From Welwitschia mirabilis (Eukaryota > Gnetophyta > Gnetopsida > Welwitschiales): a stretch of 64,000 bases of DNA. The notes beneath the pieces were generated by a model. It searched no databases, was not told the origin of the DNA, and saw only the letters and a list, made by a program, of their open reading frames with translations. The DNA is taken from contig JBOZIK010000001.1 of assembly GCA_051453625.1 (NCBI GenBank), forward strand, positions 229,242,844 through 229,306,843, in the 5' to 3' direction. The position numbers and the translations under genes were made by a program. Of this stretch, positions 46,852-57,310 are shown piece after piece; position 1 is the stretch's first letter, and the number at the start of each line of letters is the position of its first letter.

Positions 46852-46865
46852 CCCCCCAAAAGGAA
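46852..46865 (-). promoter_or_regulatory. Polypurine tract, copy 1
   Basis: Minus strand TTCCTTTTGGGGGG directly before the LTR. The + strand relative has CTTTGGGGGGAG at 63709-63720 and copy 2 has a decayed form near 49690. Confidence 0.8.
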
Positions 46866-48231
46866 CATAATATGTCTCATATTGGCTAATGAAGCACAGA
46901 AAACAGATGGAAATGAGAAGGTAGATGATGGGTATTTTTGAGTTTGGACAATTAATGAATTGAGTATAAATTTTAATGTAGAGATGTTATATTGGAAAAA
47001 TAAATATGCAATGAATATTTTAATAATCATGGAAGGAGTAGATAATGAAAATGTATTATTTAGGATAAAGTAAATCCATGAGTGCCCAACAAATGTGCCT
47101 TCATAAAAATGATTAAGAACAGTGTTTAAAACTCTAAAAGATTGAGAATGAACATCACACAAAAAAAGAAAAAAATTTAAGGTAACTCATCTAATCAAGA
47201 AATCAACTCTTTATTAAAAACTAGGTAAGGAAACCATTAAATGTTAAGGTTCTAAAATGATAAGAAAATATGAAAATGACTTTAAAATAACTAGCTAAAC
47301 AATGAAAGAAAACAAAAAACATGAACATAAGGGACATTAAAAAAAAAAGCCCACCTACCCTAAATTTTAATGTAGCAAATCCCAATAGAAGAAATCATAA
47401 CATCACTTGATTTAAAAATGCATGACTAAATGTATAAATATGTAAAATTCCATTAGATAAGTCAGTGGTTATAATGATGATAAAAATAAAATGCTTTAAA
47501 CAATAAGTAATGAGACCAAAGAATTACTCAAAAATGAAGTTACCTGCTTACATGTCAAAACAAACATCTGAATCCTTAGAAATTAAATGATCATGTGGAA
47601 AGACTAAGAGTCTAAGAAATAAGTAATGCCTCTGATGATACTCGGAATACCACTAATCCCATAGCCTTAAAGTTTTTATTATTTTATTATCCATAATGAG
47701 GGAAGTACAACCATAGTTAAAGAAGTAAGGACCTGTGAAGCAGGGCCAACTAACCTCCTAATGGAGTTCCCATAGCCACTATATTGCACTACCAAAGGTT
47801 TTTTTTAGGTTTTCCTTAGTGTACTTGCAATATAACATCATGGTTTTAGTTCACACACTTTTTTCCCCCATAATAGAAACATTCCACATGATCAAATACC
47901 TGAAAAGATGAAGGTGAAGTAATAAGATAAAATATAGAAAAGAACACCCTTAAATAATCTAAGATCTTACCATCATTGAGAAAAACATCAGAAATAAAGC
48001 ATATTCCTCTAAAATGAATTTCATAGATGTGTGAATGTATTAGGATTGGGTTAATCCAATTTTACCAATGTGAAATTCCCATGTTAAAGACTAGCCATGG
48101 AATGAAATAAATACATAAGTCATGTCTGAAAGATGAGTAAGTAACATCATAATGGCCTTTAAAGGAATAAGCTAAGAGAAAATTCATACAATGATAGGGA
48201 ATATATCAAGAGGAACCTCTGAGGCTAGCAC
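46866..48231 (-). other. 3' untranslated region of family II element, copy 1
   Basis: Between integrase and the polypurine tract on the minus strand. It matches 49700-51530 (copy 2) and, in inverted order, 60830-61145 plus 62870-63706 of the + strand element. One repeat unit equivalent to the amplified unit of the + element is at about 47870-48200. A 119-codon open frame (46803-47162, minus) spans the polypurine tract and is not coding. Confidence 0.75.
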
Positions 48232-48857
48232 TTATATCATGTTTATATCAAAAGGTTGCTTATATATTTTCAACCTTTGTCTATTAACTTTCTGAATTTC
48301 TTTAGTGATTAAGTCAAAAATCTCATCAAAGACATTAGAATGTACTTTTTTAATAATACAAGCACCTAACCATTTTAAGGTTAACTTGTTATGTAAAATA
48401 TGTATCCTAGTATTATATAACAAAACTAGTTGGCCAAGTTAAAAGTTCTTATAAATTAACTTTTTATCATGCTTGAACTTAGTTTGAACTTTGTGAATAA
48501 GTTGATGATGAATAGCTCAAGTTTATTTTTCATCTAAATAATATAACAAAGCTAAATAAGTTTTAAGATTATCTTTTAAATTTATAAGATTAAGTTAATG
48601 TGTATAACAATAAGAATTATAACAAACATCAATATGTAAAACACAGACCTTATCATATACAAGTTCATAGTGTGAGAAACCAAGTGAATTATGCCACGTT
48701 GTATTTAAGCCTAAAGAACATCATTCAATTTAAAAGCCCATGATTTCTTATTGGTAGAGAAAAGTTTTTGGAGCATTTTTTTAATTTCTCTATTAGCATT
48801 CTTAGCTTGTCCATTGGTTTGAGGATGATAACCATAAGCTACTCTATGTTTTATACC
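48232..48857 (-). pseudogene. Athila/Tat integrase C-terminal part, copy 1
   Basis: A 63-codon open stretch (48423-48232, minus) reads LYNTRIHILHNKLTLKWLG then KVHSNVFDEIFDL and KVNRQRLKIYKQPF. This is the C-terminal domain, with the LYNSRL, KL-SRW-GP and KVNGQRLKPY blocks. To its right the core end, with a HPQTN-like block, runs into an N gap (48858-49270). The rest of the element is cut off there. Confidence 0.88.
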
Positions 48858-49270
48858 NNNNNNNNNNNNNNNNNNNNNNNNNNNNNNNNNNNNNNNNNNN
48901 NNNNNNNNNNNNNNNNNNNNNNNNNNNNNNNNNNNNNNNNNNNNNNNNNNNNNNNNNNNNNNNNNNNNNNNNNNNNNNNNNNNNNNNNNNNNNNNNNNNN
49001 NNNNNNNNNNNNNNNNNNNNNNNNNNNNNNNNNNNNNNNNNNNNNNNNNNNNNNNNNNNNNNNNNNNNNNNNNNNNNNNNNNNNNNNNNNNNNNNNNNNN
49101 NNNNNNNNNNNNNNNNNNNNNNNNNNNNNNNNNNNNNNNNNNNNNNNNNNNNNNNNNNNNNNNNNNNNNNNNNNNNNNNNNNNNNNNNNNNNNNNNNNNN
49201 NNNNNNNNNNNNNNNNNNNNNNNNNNNNNNNNNNNNNNNNNNNNNNNNNNNNNNNNNNNNNNNNNNNNNN
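48858..49270. other. Assembly gap between two family II copies
   Basis: 413 N. The junction between copy 1 integrase and the LTR of copy 2 is hidden here. Confidence 0.97.
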
Positions 49271-49679
49271 TCTAAAACATGCTAAGAATTGCACATTTCT
49301 GTATTCATCCTTCAAATCTTTATAATTCTTAAAATTGCATCTAAACCTATATAAATGTCTTATAAAATAGATCATAACACCCCATTAAATACATACAATT
49401 AAGTAGTGCATCATACCCCTCCACTTAGCCTTTGTCAGTCCCTGATAAAAATCAAGTAAACAACTTTGATTATGAGCCAAATTGTATTAAGAAAATCAGT
49501 TTGAAAATTATAAAATAGGCTTATAAATAATCGCAAACATATCACATAATAAAATAACGTGTAATACATCATGTGTATAAAGAGAAAATTACAAAGGAGG
49601 GGGTTGGGGAGGGGGGTTTGGAATTATGTCTTATAAGAGCTCCGAAATAACTCAAAAAATTATGAAAATGAGTTCTAAA
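49271..49679 (-). repeat. Family II LTR, U3 part, copy 2
   Basis: Matches 46463-46851. It contains a G-rich run at 49596-49616 not present in copy 1. The part of the LTR downstream of U3 is lost to the gap at the left. Confidence 0.8.
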
Positions 49680-51529
49680 AATGAGTCTTACCCTCCCCTA
49701 AGGAAAATAATATGTCTTATATTAGCTAGTGAAGCAAAGAAATTAGATGAAAATGAAAATGTAGATGATGAGTGTTTTTGAATTTGGATGATTGATCAAT
49801 CGAGTACAAAGTTTAGTGTAGAGATGCTAGATTTGAAAAATAAAGATGTAGTGAATATTCTGACAATCATGGAAGGAGTAGACAATGAAAATGTATTAAT
49901 TAGAATAAACAAATCTAGGAGTGCCCAAAAAATGTGCATTCACAAAAATGATTATGAACAATGTTTAAAACTCCAAAAGATTGAGAATGACATCACATAA
50001 AAAAAGAAAAAAATTTAAGGAAACTCATCTAAGTAAGAAATCAACTCTTTATTAAAAACTAGGCAAGGAAACCATTAAATGTTAAGATTCTAAAANNNNN
50101 NNNNNNNNNNNNNNNNNNNNNNNNNNNNNNNNNNNNNNNNNNNNNNNNNNNNNNNNNNNNNNNNNNNNNNNNNNNNNNNNNNNNNNNNNNNNNNNNNNNN
50201 NNNNNNNNNNNNNNNNNNNNNNNNNNNNNNNNNNNNNNNNNNNNNNNNNNNNNNNNNNNNNNNNNNNNNNNNNNNNNNNNNNNNNNNCCATTAGATAAGA
50301 TAGTGGTTATGATAATGCTAAAAATAAAATGCTTTAAACAATAAGTGATAAGATTAAAGAATTACTCAAAAATGAAGTCACATGATTACACATCAAAACA
50401 AACACTTGAATCCTCAAAAATTAAATGATCACATGGAAAGAGTAAAAGTCTAAAAAACAAGAAATGCCTCTGATGATACGAGGAATACCACTGATCCCAT
50501 AGCCTTAAAGTTTTTATTATTTTATTATTCATGAGGGGANNNNNNNNNNNNNNNNNNNNNNNNNNNNNNNNNNNNNNNNNNNNNNNNNNNNNNNNNNNNN
50601 NNNNNNNNNNNNNNNNNNNNNNNNNNNNNNNNNNNNNNNNNNNNNNNNNNNNNNNNNNNNNNNNNNNNNNNNNNNNNNNNNNNNNNNNNNNNNNNNNNNN
50701 NNNNNNNNNNNNNNNNNNNNNNNNNNNNNNNNNNNNNNNNNNNNNNNNNNNNNNNNNNNNNNNNNNNNNNNNNNNNNNNNNNNNNNNNNNNNNNNNAGAA
50801 TTACTCAAAAATGAAGTCACATGATTACACATCAAAACAAACACTTAAATCCTCAAAAATTAAATGATCACATAGAAAGACTAAAAGTCTAAAAAACAAG
50901 AAATGCCTCTGATGATATGAGGAATACCACTGATCCCATAGCCTTAAAGTTTTTATTATTTTATTATTCATGAGGGGAGTGAAACCATAGTCAGAGAAGT
51001 AAGGACCTATGGAGCATGGCCAACTAACCTCCCAGTGGAGTTTCCATAGCTATCATATTACACTACCAAAGGTCTCTCTTAGTTTTGCCTTGGTGTACTT
51101 GCAATAGGACATAATGGTTTTATTTCACACATATTTTTTTCCACAACAGAAACATTTTACATGATCAAACATTTCAAAACATGAAGGTGAAGTAATAAGA
51201 TGAAAGATAGAAAAGAACATCCTTAAAAAATCAAATATCTTTTCAGCATTGAGAAAAACATAAAAAATAAAGCATCTTCCTTTAAAATTAATTTCATATA
51301 TGTGTGAATGTATTAAGATTGGATTAATCCAATCTTACCACTATAAAATTCCCAAGTAAAAAACTAGTCATGAAAATGAAATAAATACATAAATCATGTT
51401 TGAAAGATGAGTAAGTAATATCATAATGGCCTCCAAAGGAATAAGCTAAGAGAAAATTCAAAAAAATGATAGGGAAGAAGCTCTCCTCATTAAGAGAAAC
51501 CTCTAAGGCTAAAACTTCTATCATGTTTA
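49680..51529 (-). other. 3' untranslated region, copy 2, with duplicated block around gaps
   Basis: Minus-strand UTR as in copy 1. Two N gaps (50096-50287 and 50540-50796) interrupt it. The 180 bp before the second gap (50359-50539) reappear almost unchanged after it (50797-50977). A 70-codon open frame at 49788-50000 (+) is not coding. One copy of the 3' UTR repeat unit is at about 51180-51500. Confidence 0.75.
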
Positions 51530-52640
51530 TATCAAAAGATTGCTTATATATTTTCAACCTTTGCTTATTAACTTTCTAAATTTATTTAGTGATTAAGTAG
51601 AAAATCTTAACAAAGCCATTAAAATGTACTTTTTCAATAATGTAGAAACGTAACCATTTTAAGGTCAACTTGTTATGTAAAAAATGTACCCTAGTGTTAT
51701 ATAACAAAACTAGTTTATGAATTAACGTTTTATCATGCTTGAACTTAGTTTGGGCTTTGAGAATAAGTTTATGATAAATAGTTTAAGTTTATTTTTTCTC
51801 TAAATAATCTAATTAAGCTAAATAAGTTTTAATATTCTCTTCTAAATTCACAAGATTAAGTTGATATGTAGAACAATAAAATTTGTAACAAACATTAATA
51901 ATTAAAACACAGACCTTACCATATATAAGTTCATAGGGTGAGAAACCAAGTGAGTTATGCCAAGTTGTACATAAGCCTAACAAACATCATTTAGTTTAAA
52001 AGTCCATAACTTCTTATTAGTAGAGAAAAGTTTTTAAAGCATTCTTTTAATTTCTCTATTAGTGTTTTTAGCTTGTCCATTGGTTTGAGGATGATAAGAA
52101 TAAGTTACTCTATGTTCTATACCAATGGATAAAAGAAGTTTTCTAAAATGATGATTAATGAAACAAATTTTTTGATCACTAATAATTATTCTAGAAAAGA
52201 TAAAACATTGAAAAAATTAAGTTATAATAAATTTAAAAATAGTTCAGGCATCATTTGAGGAAGTAGAAACTACTTCAACTCATTTAGTGATATAATCTAC
52301 AATCACTAAAATGTAATTTTTATCCTTAGAAGATGGTTTAATTTGTCCTATGAAATCAAATATTTAATAGTCAAAACATTCACACTTAATAATAGATTTG
52401 AAGGGCATTTCCTGTAATCATAAAAAGGTACCAAAACATTGACATGCATCACACCTTTTGGCATACTCAAAAGAGTCTTGAAAAATACTAGGCCAATAGA
52501 ATCTAGAGTGAAGAAATTTTATGGATATTTTATGATTATTAAAATGTCCACTAAAAACATCACCATCAAAAACATGAAAAATATTAGGTTTTTCCCATTC
52601 TAGTATACATTTTATCATAATTTAATCCTTACACCTATGA
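51530..52640 (-). pseudogene. Athila/Tat integrase relic, copy 2
   Basis: Right to left: IKCILEWEKPNIFHV, SGHFNNHKISIKFLHSRFYW and KRCDACQCFG (52618-52420) are the HHCC zinc domain, with both His and both Cys present. The catalytic core lies about 52400-52060, and YSYHPQTNGQAKNTNREIK near 52095-52035 is clear. The C-terminal domain follows at 51740-51530 as in copy 1. Stops are present throughout. Confidence 0.9.
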
Positions 52641-52787
52641 TAAAGATAGGGTGCTACACAGTTATAGTCACCTATCCTATCAAGAAATGATTTTATTTAA
52701 TTATAACTCCAATTTTATTGTGTTTTTAAAGTAAAAAAATAGTTAATGATATTGACATACCATGAAGGAAAATGAATAGAAGATACA

Positions 52788-53559
52788 NNNNNNNNNNNNN
52801 NNNNNNNNNNNNNNNNNNNNNNNNNNNNNNNNNNNNNNNNNNNNNNNNNNNNNNNNNNNNNNNNNNNNNNNNNNNNNNNNNNNNNNNNNNNNNNNNNNNN
52901 NNNNNNNNNNNNNNNNNNNNNNNNNNNNNNNNNNNNNNNNNNNNNNNNNNNNNNNNNNNNNNNNNNNNNNNNNNNNNNNNNNNNNNNNNNNNNNNNNNNN
53001 NNNNNNNNNNNNNNNNNNNNNNNNNNNNNNNNNNNNNNNNNNNNNNNNNNNNNNNNNNNNNNNNNNNNNNNNNNNNNNNNNNNNNNNNNNNNNNNNNNNN
53101 NNNNNNNNNNNNNNNNNNNNNNNNNNNNNNNNNNNNNNNNNNNNNNNNNNNNNNNNNNNNNNNNNNNNNNNNNNNNNNNNNNNNNNNNNNNNNNNNNNNN
53201 NNNNNNNNNNNNNNNNNNNNNNNNNNNNNNNNNNNNNNNNNNNNNNNNNNNNNNNNNNNNNNNNNNNNNNNNNNNNNNNNNNNNNNNNNNNNNNNNNNNN
53301 NNNNNNNNNNNNNNNNNNNNNNNNNNNNNNNNNNNNNNNNNNNNNNNNNNNNNNNNNNNNNNNNNNNNNNNNNNNNNNNNNNNNNNNNNNNNNNNNNNNN
53401 NNNNNNNNNNNNNNNNNNNNNNNNNNNNNNNNNNNNNNNNNNNNNNNNNNNNNNNNNNNNNNNNNNNNNNNNNNNNNNNNNNNNNNNNNNNNNNNNNNNN
53501 NNNNNNNNNNNNNNNNNNNNNNNNNNNNNNNNNNNNNNNNNNNNNNNNNNNNNNNNNNN
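52788..53559. other. Assembly gap between RNase H and integrase
   Basis: 772 N. By family structure it holds the RNase H end and the start of integrase. Confidence 0.97.
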
Positions 53560-53860
53560 AAAATACATCTAATCAACCTAGCACTAGAATATTTCTTAAT
53601 CATCAGGTATTTAATCATTGCATGGTTTGTGTAAACATTTGTATGAAAGCCTAAAAGATAATGTCTAAGAGTATTAAGGAAAAATATTATGGCTAATATT
53701 TCTCTCTTAGTAGTTGAATAATTTTCTTGAGCTTTGGACAATGTTTTACTATGTTAAGGTATAACTTTGAAACCATTTTCATATTTTACCCAAGCATCTC
53801 ACCTATGACAAAGTTACTAGCATCACACATTAACTCAAAATATTTCTCCCAATTAAGTCT
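53560..53860 (-). pseudogene. Athila/Tat RNase H relic, copy 2
   Basis: SKAQENYSTTKREILAIIFF, HYLLGFHTNVYTNHAMIKYL and KYSSARLIRCI (53741-53562) are the classic blocks. The Asp of TDHA is Asn here (NHA). Confidence 0.9.
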
Positions 53861-54930
53861 TACTACAATAGGATCATAAGAGAGTTTATGTTTAAGTTTA
53901 TTAAAAGTAAAATGGCAAGATGTATTGTAATCAAATTTAGCTTCTTTTTCTAGTGATAATTATAGGGGTTTATAGATTTTAGCATANNNNNNNNNNNNNN
54001 NNNNNNNNNNNNNNNNNNNNNNNNNNNNNNNNNNNNNNNNNNNNNNNNNNNNNNNNNNNNNNNNNNNNNNNNNNNNNNNNNNNNNNATTATAGGGGTTTA
54101 TAGATTTTAGCATAATATTATATGAAGTGGTAGTAAAAACCATAATTTCCAAGAAAAGATCTAATTTTCTTATCATTAGTTGGAGGAGTTAAGTATTTAA
54201 TGATGCCAACCTTCTTAGGGTCCATCTTAATTTCTCTTTTAGAAATATTATGGCCTTAAAAAATTCCACTTTCAACTAAGAATAAGCTCTTTTCCTTAAT
54301 TAAATAAAGGCCATGTTTTATGCATCTACCAAGGACTTTTTCTGATTTTTCTAAGATTTTATCAAAGGNNNNNNNNNNNNNNNNNNNNNNNNNNNNNNNN
54401 NNNNNNNNNNNNNNNNNNNNNNNNNNNNNNNNNNNNNNNNNNNNNNNNNNNNNNNNNNNNNNNNNNNNGATCAAAGGTTTCTCTAGAGATTAAAAAGTCA
54501 TCCACAAAGATTTTCATCGAATCCTCTAATATGTCTAACAAAATGCTGATCATAATCAATTGAAAAGTTCTAAGAGTATTACACAATTCAAAAGGCATTC
54601 ATCTAAAAGAAAACATCCTAAAAGGCAAAGTAAAAGTTGTTTTAGCCTAGTCGTCACTAGCTATGCAAAACTAGTTATAACTGCTATATCCATCTAAAAA
54701 GAAATAGAAAAAATATCCCTAGATTCTATTAATAATCTAGTTAAGAAAGGATAGAGAACAATCATCTTTCTTTATAACTCTGTTTAGTTTTCAAAAATCT
54801 ATGCATATCTTTTTTTTGGTACTACAATCAAGGGACTAACCCATTCACTATCTGATCTAGCGTAAATGATTTTAGCATTTATTAGCTTAACTATTTTATC
54901 CTTAACTACTTGTTGAGTACTAGATTTAAT
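53861..54930 (-). pseudogene. Athila/Tat reverse transcriptase relic, copy 2
   Basis: MPFELCNTLRTFQ, then MISILLDILEDSMKIFVDDFL (54598-54480) contain the catalytic VDD at 54506-54498, intact. Upstream the minus strand shows DPKKVGIIKYLTPPT-like sequence near 54200-54230 and a block with CIDFxKLN-type similarity near 54790. Two 100-N gaps (53987-54086, 54369-54468) interrupt it; each is flanked by repeated bases. Confidence 0.9.
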
Positions 54931-55756
54931 CTTTGTTATGGTTATCTAATAGGTTTTTCATTTTTCTTAAGATATATTTTTGCTAAATAATAAAAAATGG
55001 AATAGCAAATAAATCTCTATGAGACCAAGTGAATGCATGAATTTTGGAAGTCAAAAGTAAGATTAAGATTGCTTTTATTTAGGGAAGAGATTTTCATTAA
55101 TTATGAAAGGTTTATTCTAATTTTTATAGAGAAAAATATATTTTAATCTAATAAGAATATTTTTTAAATTTAGATTGGGATTTCGAATTTCTATTTCAAG
55201 TAGTAGAGGGTCTCCATCAAAGTGTGATTTTTCATTTTTTGCTAATAGTTGGACTTCCTTGTAGACTAAGGGTTCTATTTATTCTTTATTTTGATCTAAA
55301 AAGTGATTTTCTAAATGCTTAAATTTGAATGCATCAAATGCTTCTAAGTTTTTAATTTCAAGTGAATCATCATAAAGTGTAGGTTCATGTAACATTATCC
55401 ATATTTCTTTAAGAAGATGATGTTGGAGGAATAAAGTTGATTTGATTTTATTTTTTATATTCCATTCATCACCTAGGTATTTCTTAGCTACATTAAAACT
55501 TTAATTGAAAACTTTTTATTTCCTAGGTGACACTTCATCATCCTAATTCATGTATCAATAATGAAATGAGCTGTGGCACAGAAGGCTCATCATAAAAGTA
55601 ATGGATAATATTCATTATGTTTGACCTTTATGACAACCACATCTATTGGGTAGAATGCCTCTTTGATTTGAGTTACTAAATCTTTGATAACCCCTAAGGG
55701 TTTCTTAATCAATGTGTTTGCTAATTCTAAGAGAATTCGAGTAGGCTCTATTCTAT
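54931..55756 (-). pseudogene. Athila/Tat protease relic and spacer, copy 2
   Basis: Minus strand: IEPTRILLELANTLIKKPLG, VIKDLVTQIKEAFYPIDVVV, VKHNEYYPLLL (55756-55590), then FCATAHFIIDT and MMKCHLGNKKFSIKV. This matches the + strand protease at 59555-59850 step by step. The catalytic Asp block is lost because the similarity stops at 55757, where the + strand LTR begins. Confidence 0.9.
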
Positions 55757-56815
55757 TATTGTGCTACCAATTTATGGTTATTTTATGGGGTTTTATGAGT
55801 TGTTTTACAAGACTTATATACAAGTTTAGGTGCCATTCTGAGGATTTTTGGAGATACAAGAGGAAATATTAGAAAGTATGATTCTTATCTAAATTTTATG
55901 CATTAAAGACACTTTCTAATGAATAGAGCTTTAAAGAAGGATCCATGACAAAAATGCAAAGTTCTCTTCAAAGAAATAATCAAAGGAGACCATCGTCCCC
56001 TCCGTCTGTCCATGATAAATAAGATGATGAATATTGATGTGGATTGCTGAGTCATCACGTTAAAGATATTTTATAATGTACTATCATCTTTATGATTGTT
56101 TGTTTGGACAACACTGACATGTAACTAACTTTGATAGATTCCATTAACTGCTTCATCTATTTCAGAGTCATTTATAAGTGCACCTAACTGCATCTACTAT
56201 CTGTTCTTTTCTACTATATTTTCTTATAAATAAGTCCCCCTTTGACTCTCCTTCTCATCTTTATTGCACCAGATATTCTCGTGATAAAAAAGAAAAGGGT
56301 GGAGATCTATTTTAAGTGTTGCAGAAAGACATGCACTTGGTGGAGGGCTGTGTATCTTTCATTGAGAACTGATTGTTTTGTAATCAAGATACTTGTTACT
56401 CTTGAATACAAAACCCTTATTTTATTTTCATGTTTGCATGTTATATTTTCTTATGATCCTTATAGTCTATGTTGCCCTTGATCGAGTGACAATTTCTTGG
56501 GTGATATAGATTATCAAGGGCAATCTTTGTTAAGGCTGAAATCAAGTAGGATTAAGATTATTTTTGCATTGCATGTTAATTTAGATTACATCTTACATCT
56601 TGCATTGTATTTTATTTTCTTGTATTATTATTTATTTTCTAGTTCCTATTATTTTTCAAAGTAACATGAGCCTCATACTCATAGAATTCAATGTGAATAC
56701 AACATTTTGGGTTAACTCCCATTATTCTAGTGTGATGTATTATGTAAAATATCTATTTTAATTATTAATGATAGGATCTTTTTGAACATAAAAGCTTGCA
56801 CAAATACACACCACA
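55757..56815 (+). repeat. Family II 5' LTR of the pol-less element
   Basis: Homologous to the reverse complement of 46400-45386: GTTTTATGAGTTGTTTTACA near 55785, CACTTTCTAATG near 55910, TATA box, CAACATTTTGG near 56700, ACATAAAAG near 56787, end CACCACA. The first roughly 300-400 bp of U3 are missing. Open frames at 55684-55872, 56242-56481 and 56782-56964 are not coding. Confidence 0.82.
56223..56234 (+). promoter_or_regulatory. TATA box of the pol-less element LTR
   Basis: CTTATAAATAAG followed by CCCCC and a CT-rich start region, mirrored in the minus-strand LTR at 46071-46084. Confidence 0.65.
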
Positions 56816-56821
56816 AAAAAT

Positions 56822-56839
56822 TGGCACTATTATCGGGGA
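56822..56839 (+). promoter_or_regulatory. Primer binding site, tRNA-Asp type
   Basis: TGGCACTATTATCGGGGA lies six bases after the LTR end. Against TGGCGCCGTTGCCGGGGA, 13 of 18 bases match and all five changes are C to T or G to A. This fixes the LTR end and the group. Confidence 0.9.
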
Positions 56840-57310
56840 AGGCTATCAAGAAGCATAAGGGTTGTCATCATTTAGGTGAGCATATTAGACTTTTGTTCAG
56901 TTATTTATCTGTGTATCATTGTATTTTATTAGGAGCTATAGGTTTTCTATGTGTTGTTTTTTAATTTTAGTTTTTTAGTTTTAGTTTTCTGTCAAAAAGT
57001 GTGGTTGTCCACTCTATTGTCTCCATGACATTTAAGATGATAGTGTGTTATTTTTGTTTATGGTTTTATATTTAAATTATGATTGTTTTAAATAAATTAG
57101 TTTTTTGTCATTTTCTGTGACATCCAAATGACCAATGAATGATATGCATTTTTTTGTGTTTTCTACTTTTTGTTTTTAGTTTCGTTTCTATTTCTGTTTT
57201 TCTAGTTTCTATGTGTGTCATCTCCTCTGTCATCCCCATGATAGACTAGATGATAGTTTATTATTTTTATCTATTTTTTATTATTTGCTATTTGTAGAAT
57301 GTTGTGATAT
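56840..57310 (+). other. Leader of the pol-less element
   Basis: T-rich. It contains repeated TGTC...GACA motifs at 57000-57050, 57113-57140 and 57211-57262 (see findings). Similar T-rich and TGTC-containing sequence recurs at 60440-60710 after the protease. No start codon can be assigned with confidence for gag. Confidence 0.6.

Larger units (their letters stand above)
49271..55756 (-). mobile_element. Athila/Tat family II element, minus-strand copy 2
   Basis: From right to left: protease, RT, RNase H, integrase, 3' UTR, polypurine tract and part of the 3' LTR. It lacks gag, leader and 5' LTR. At the right it is cut within the protease by the + strand LTR starting near 55757. Sequence difference from copy 1 in the shared part is around an eighth by eye, so the two are separate old copies rather than one assembled twice. 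Confidence 0.85.

Noticed and set aside
46803-47162. 119-codon open frame on the minus strand
   Set aside because: It spans the 3' UTR, polypurine tract and start of the LTR. The equivalent frame is broken in copy 2 and in the + strand relative.
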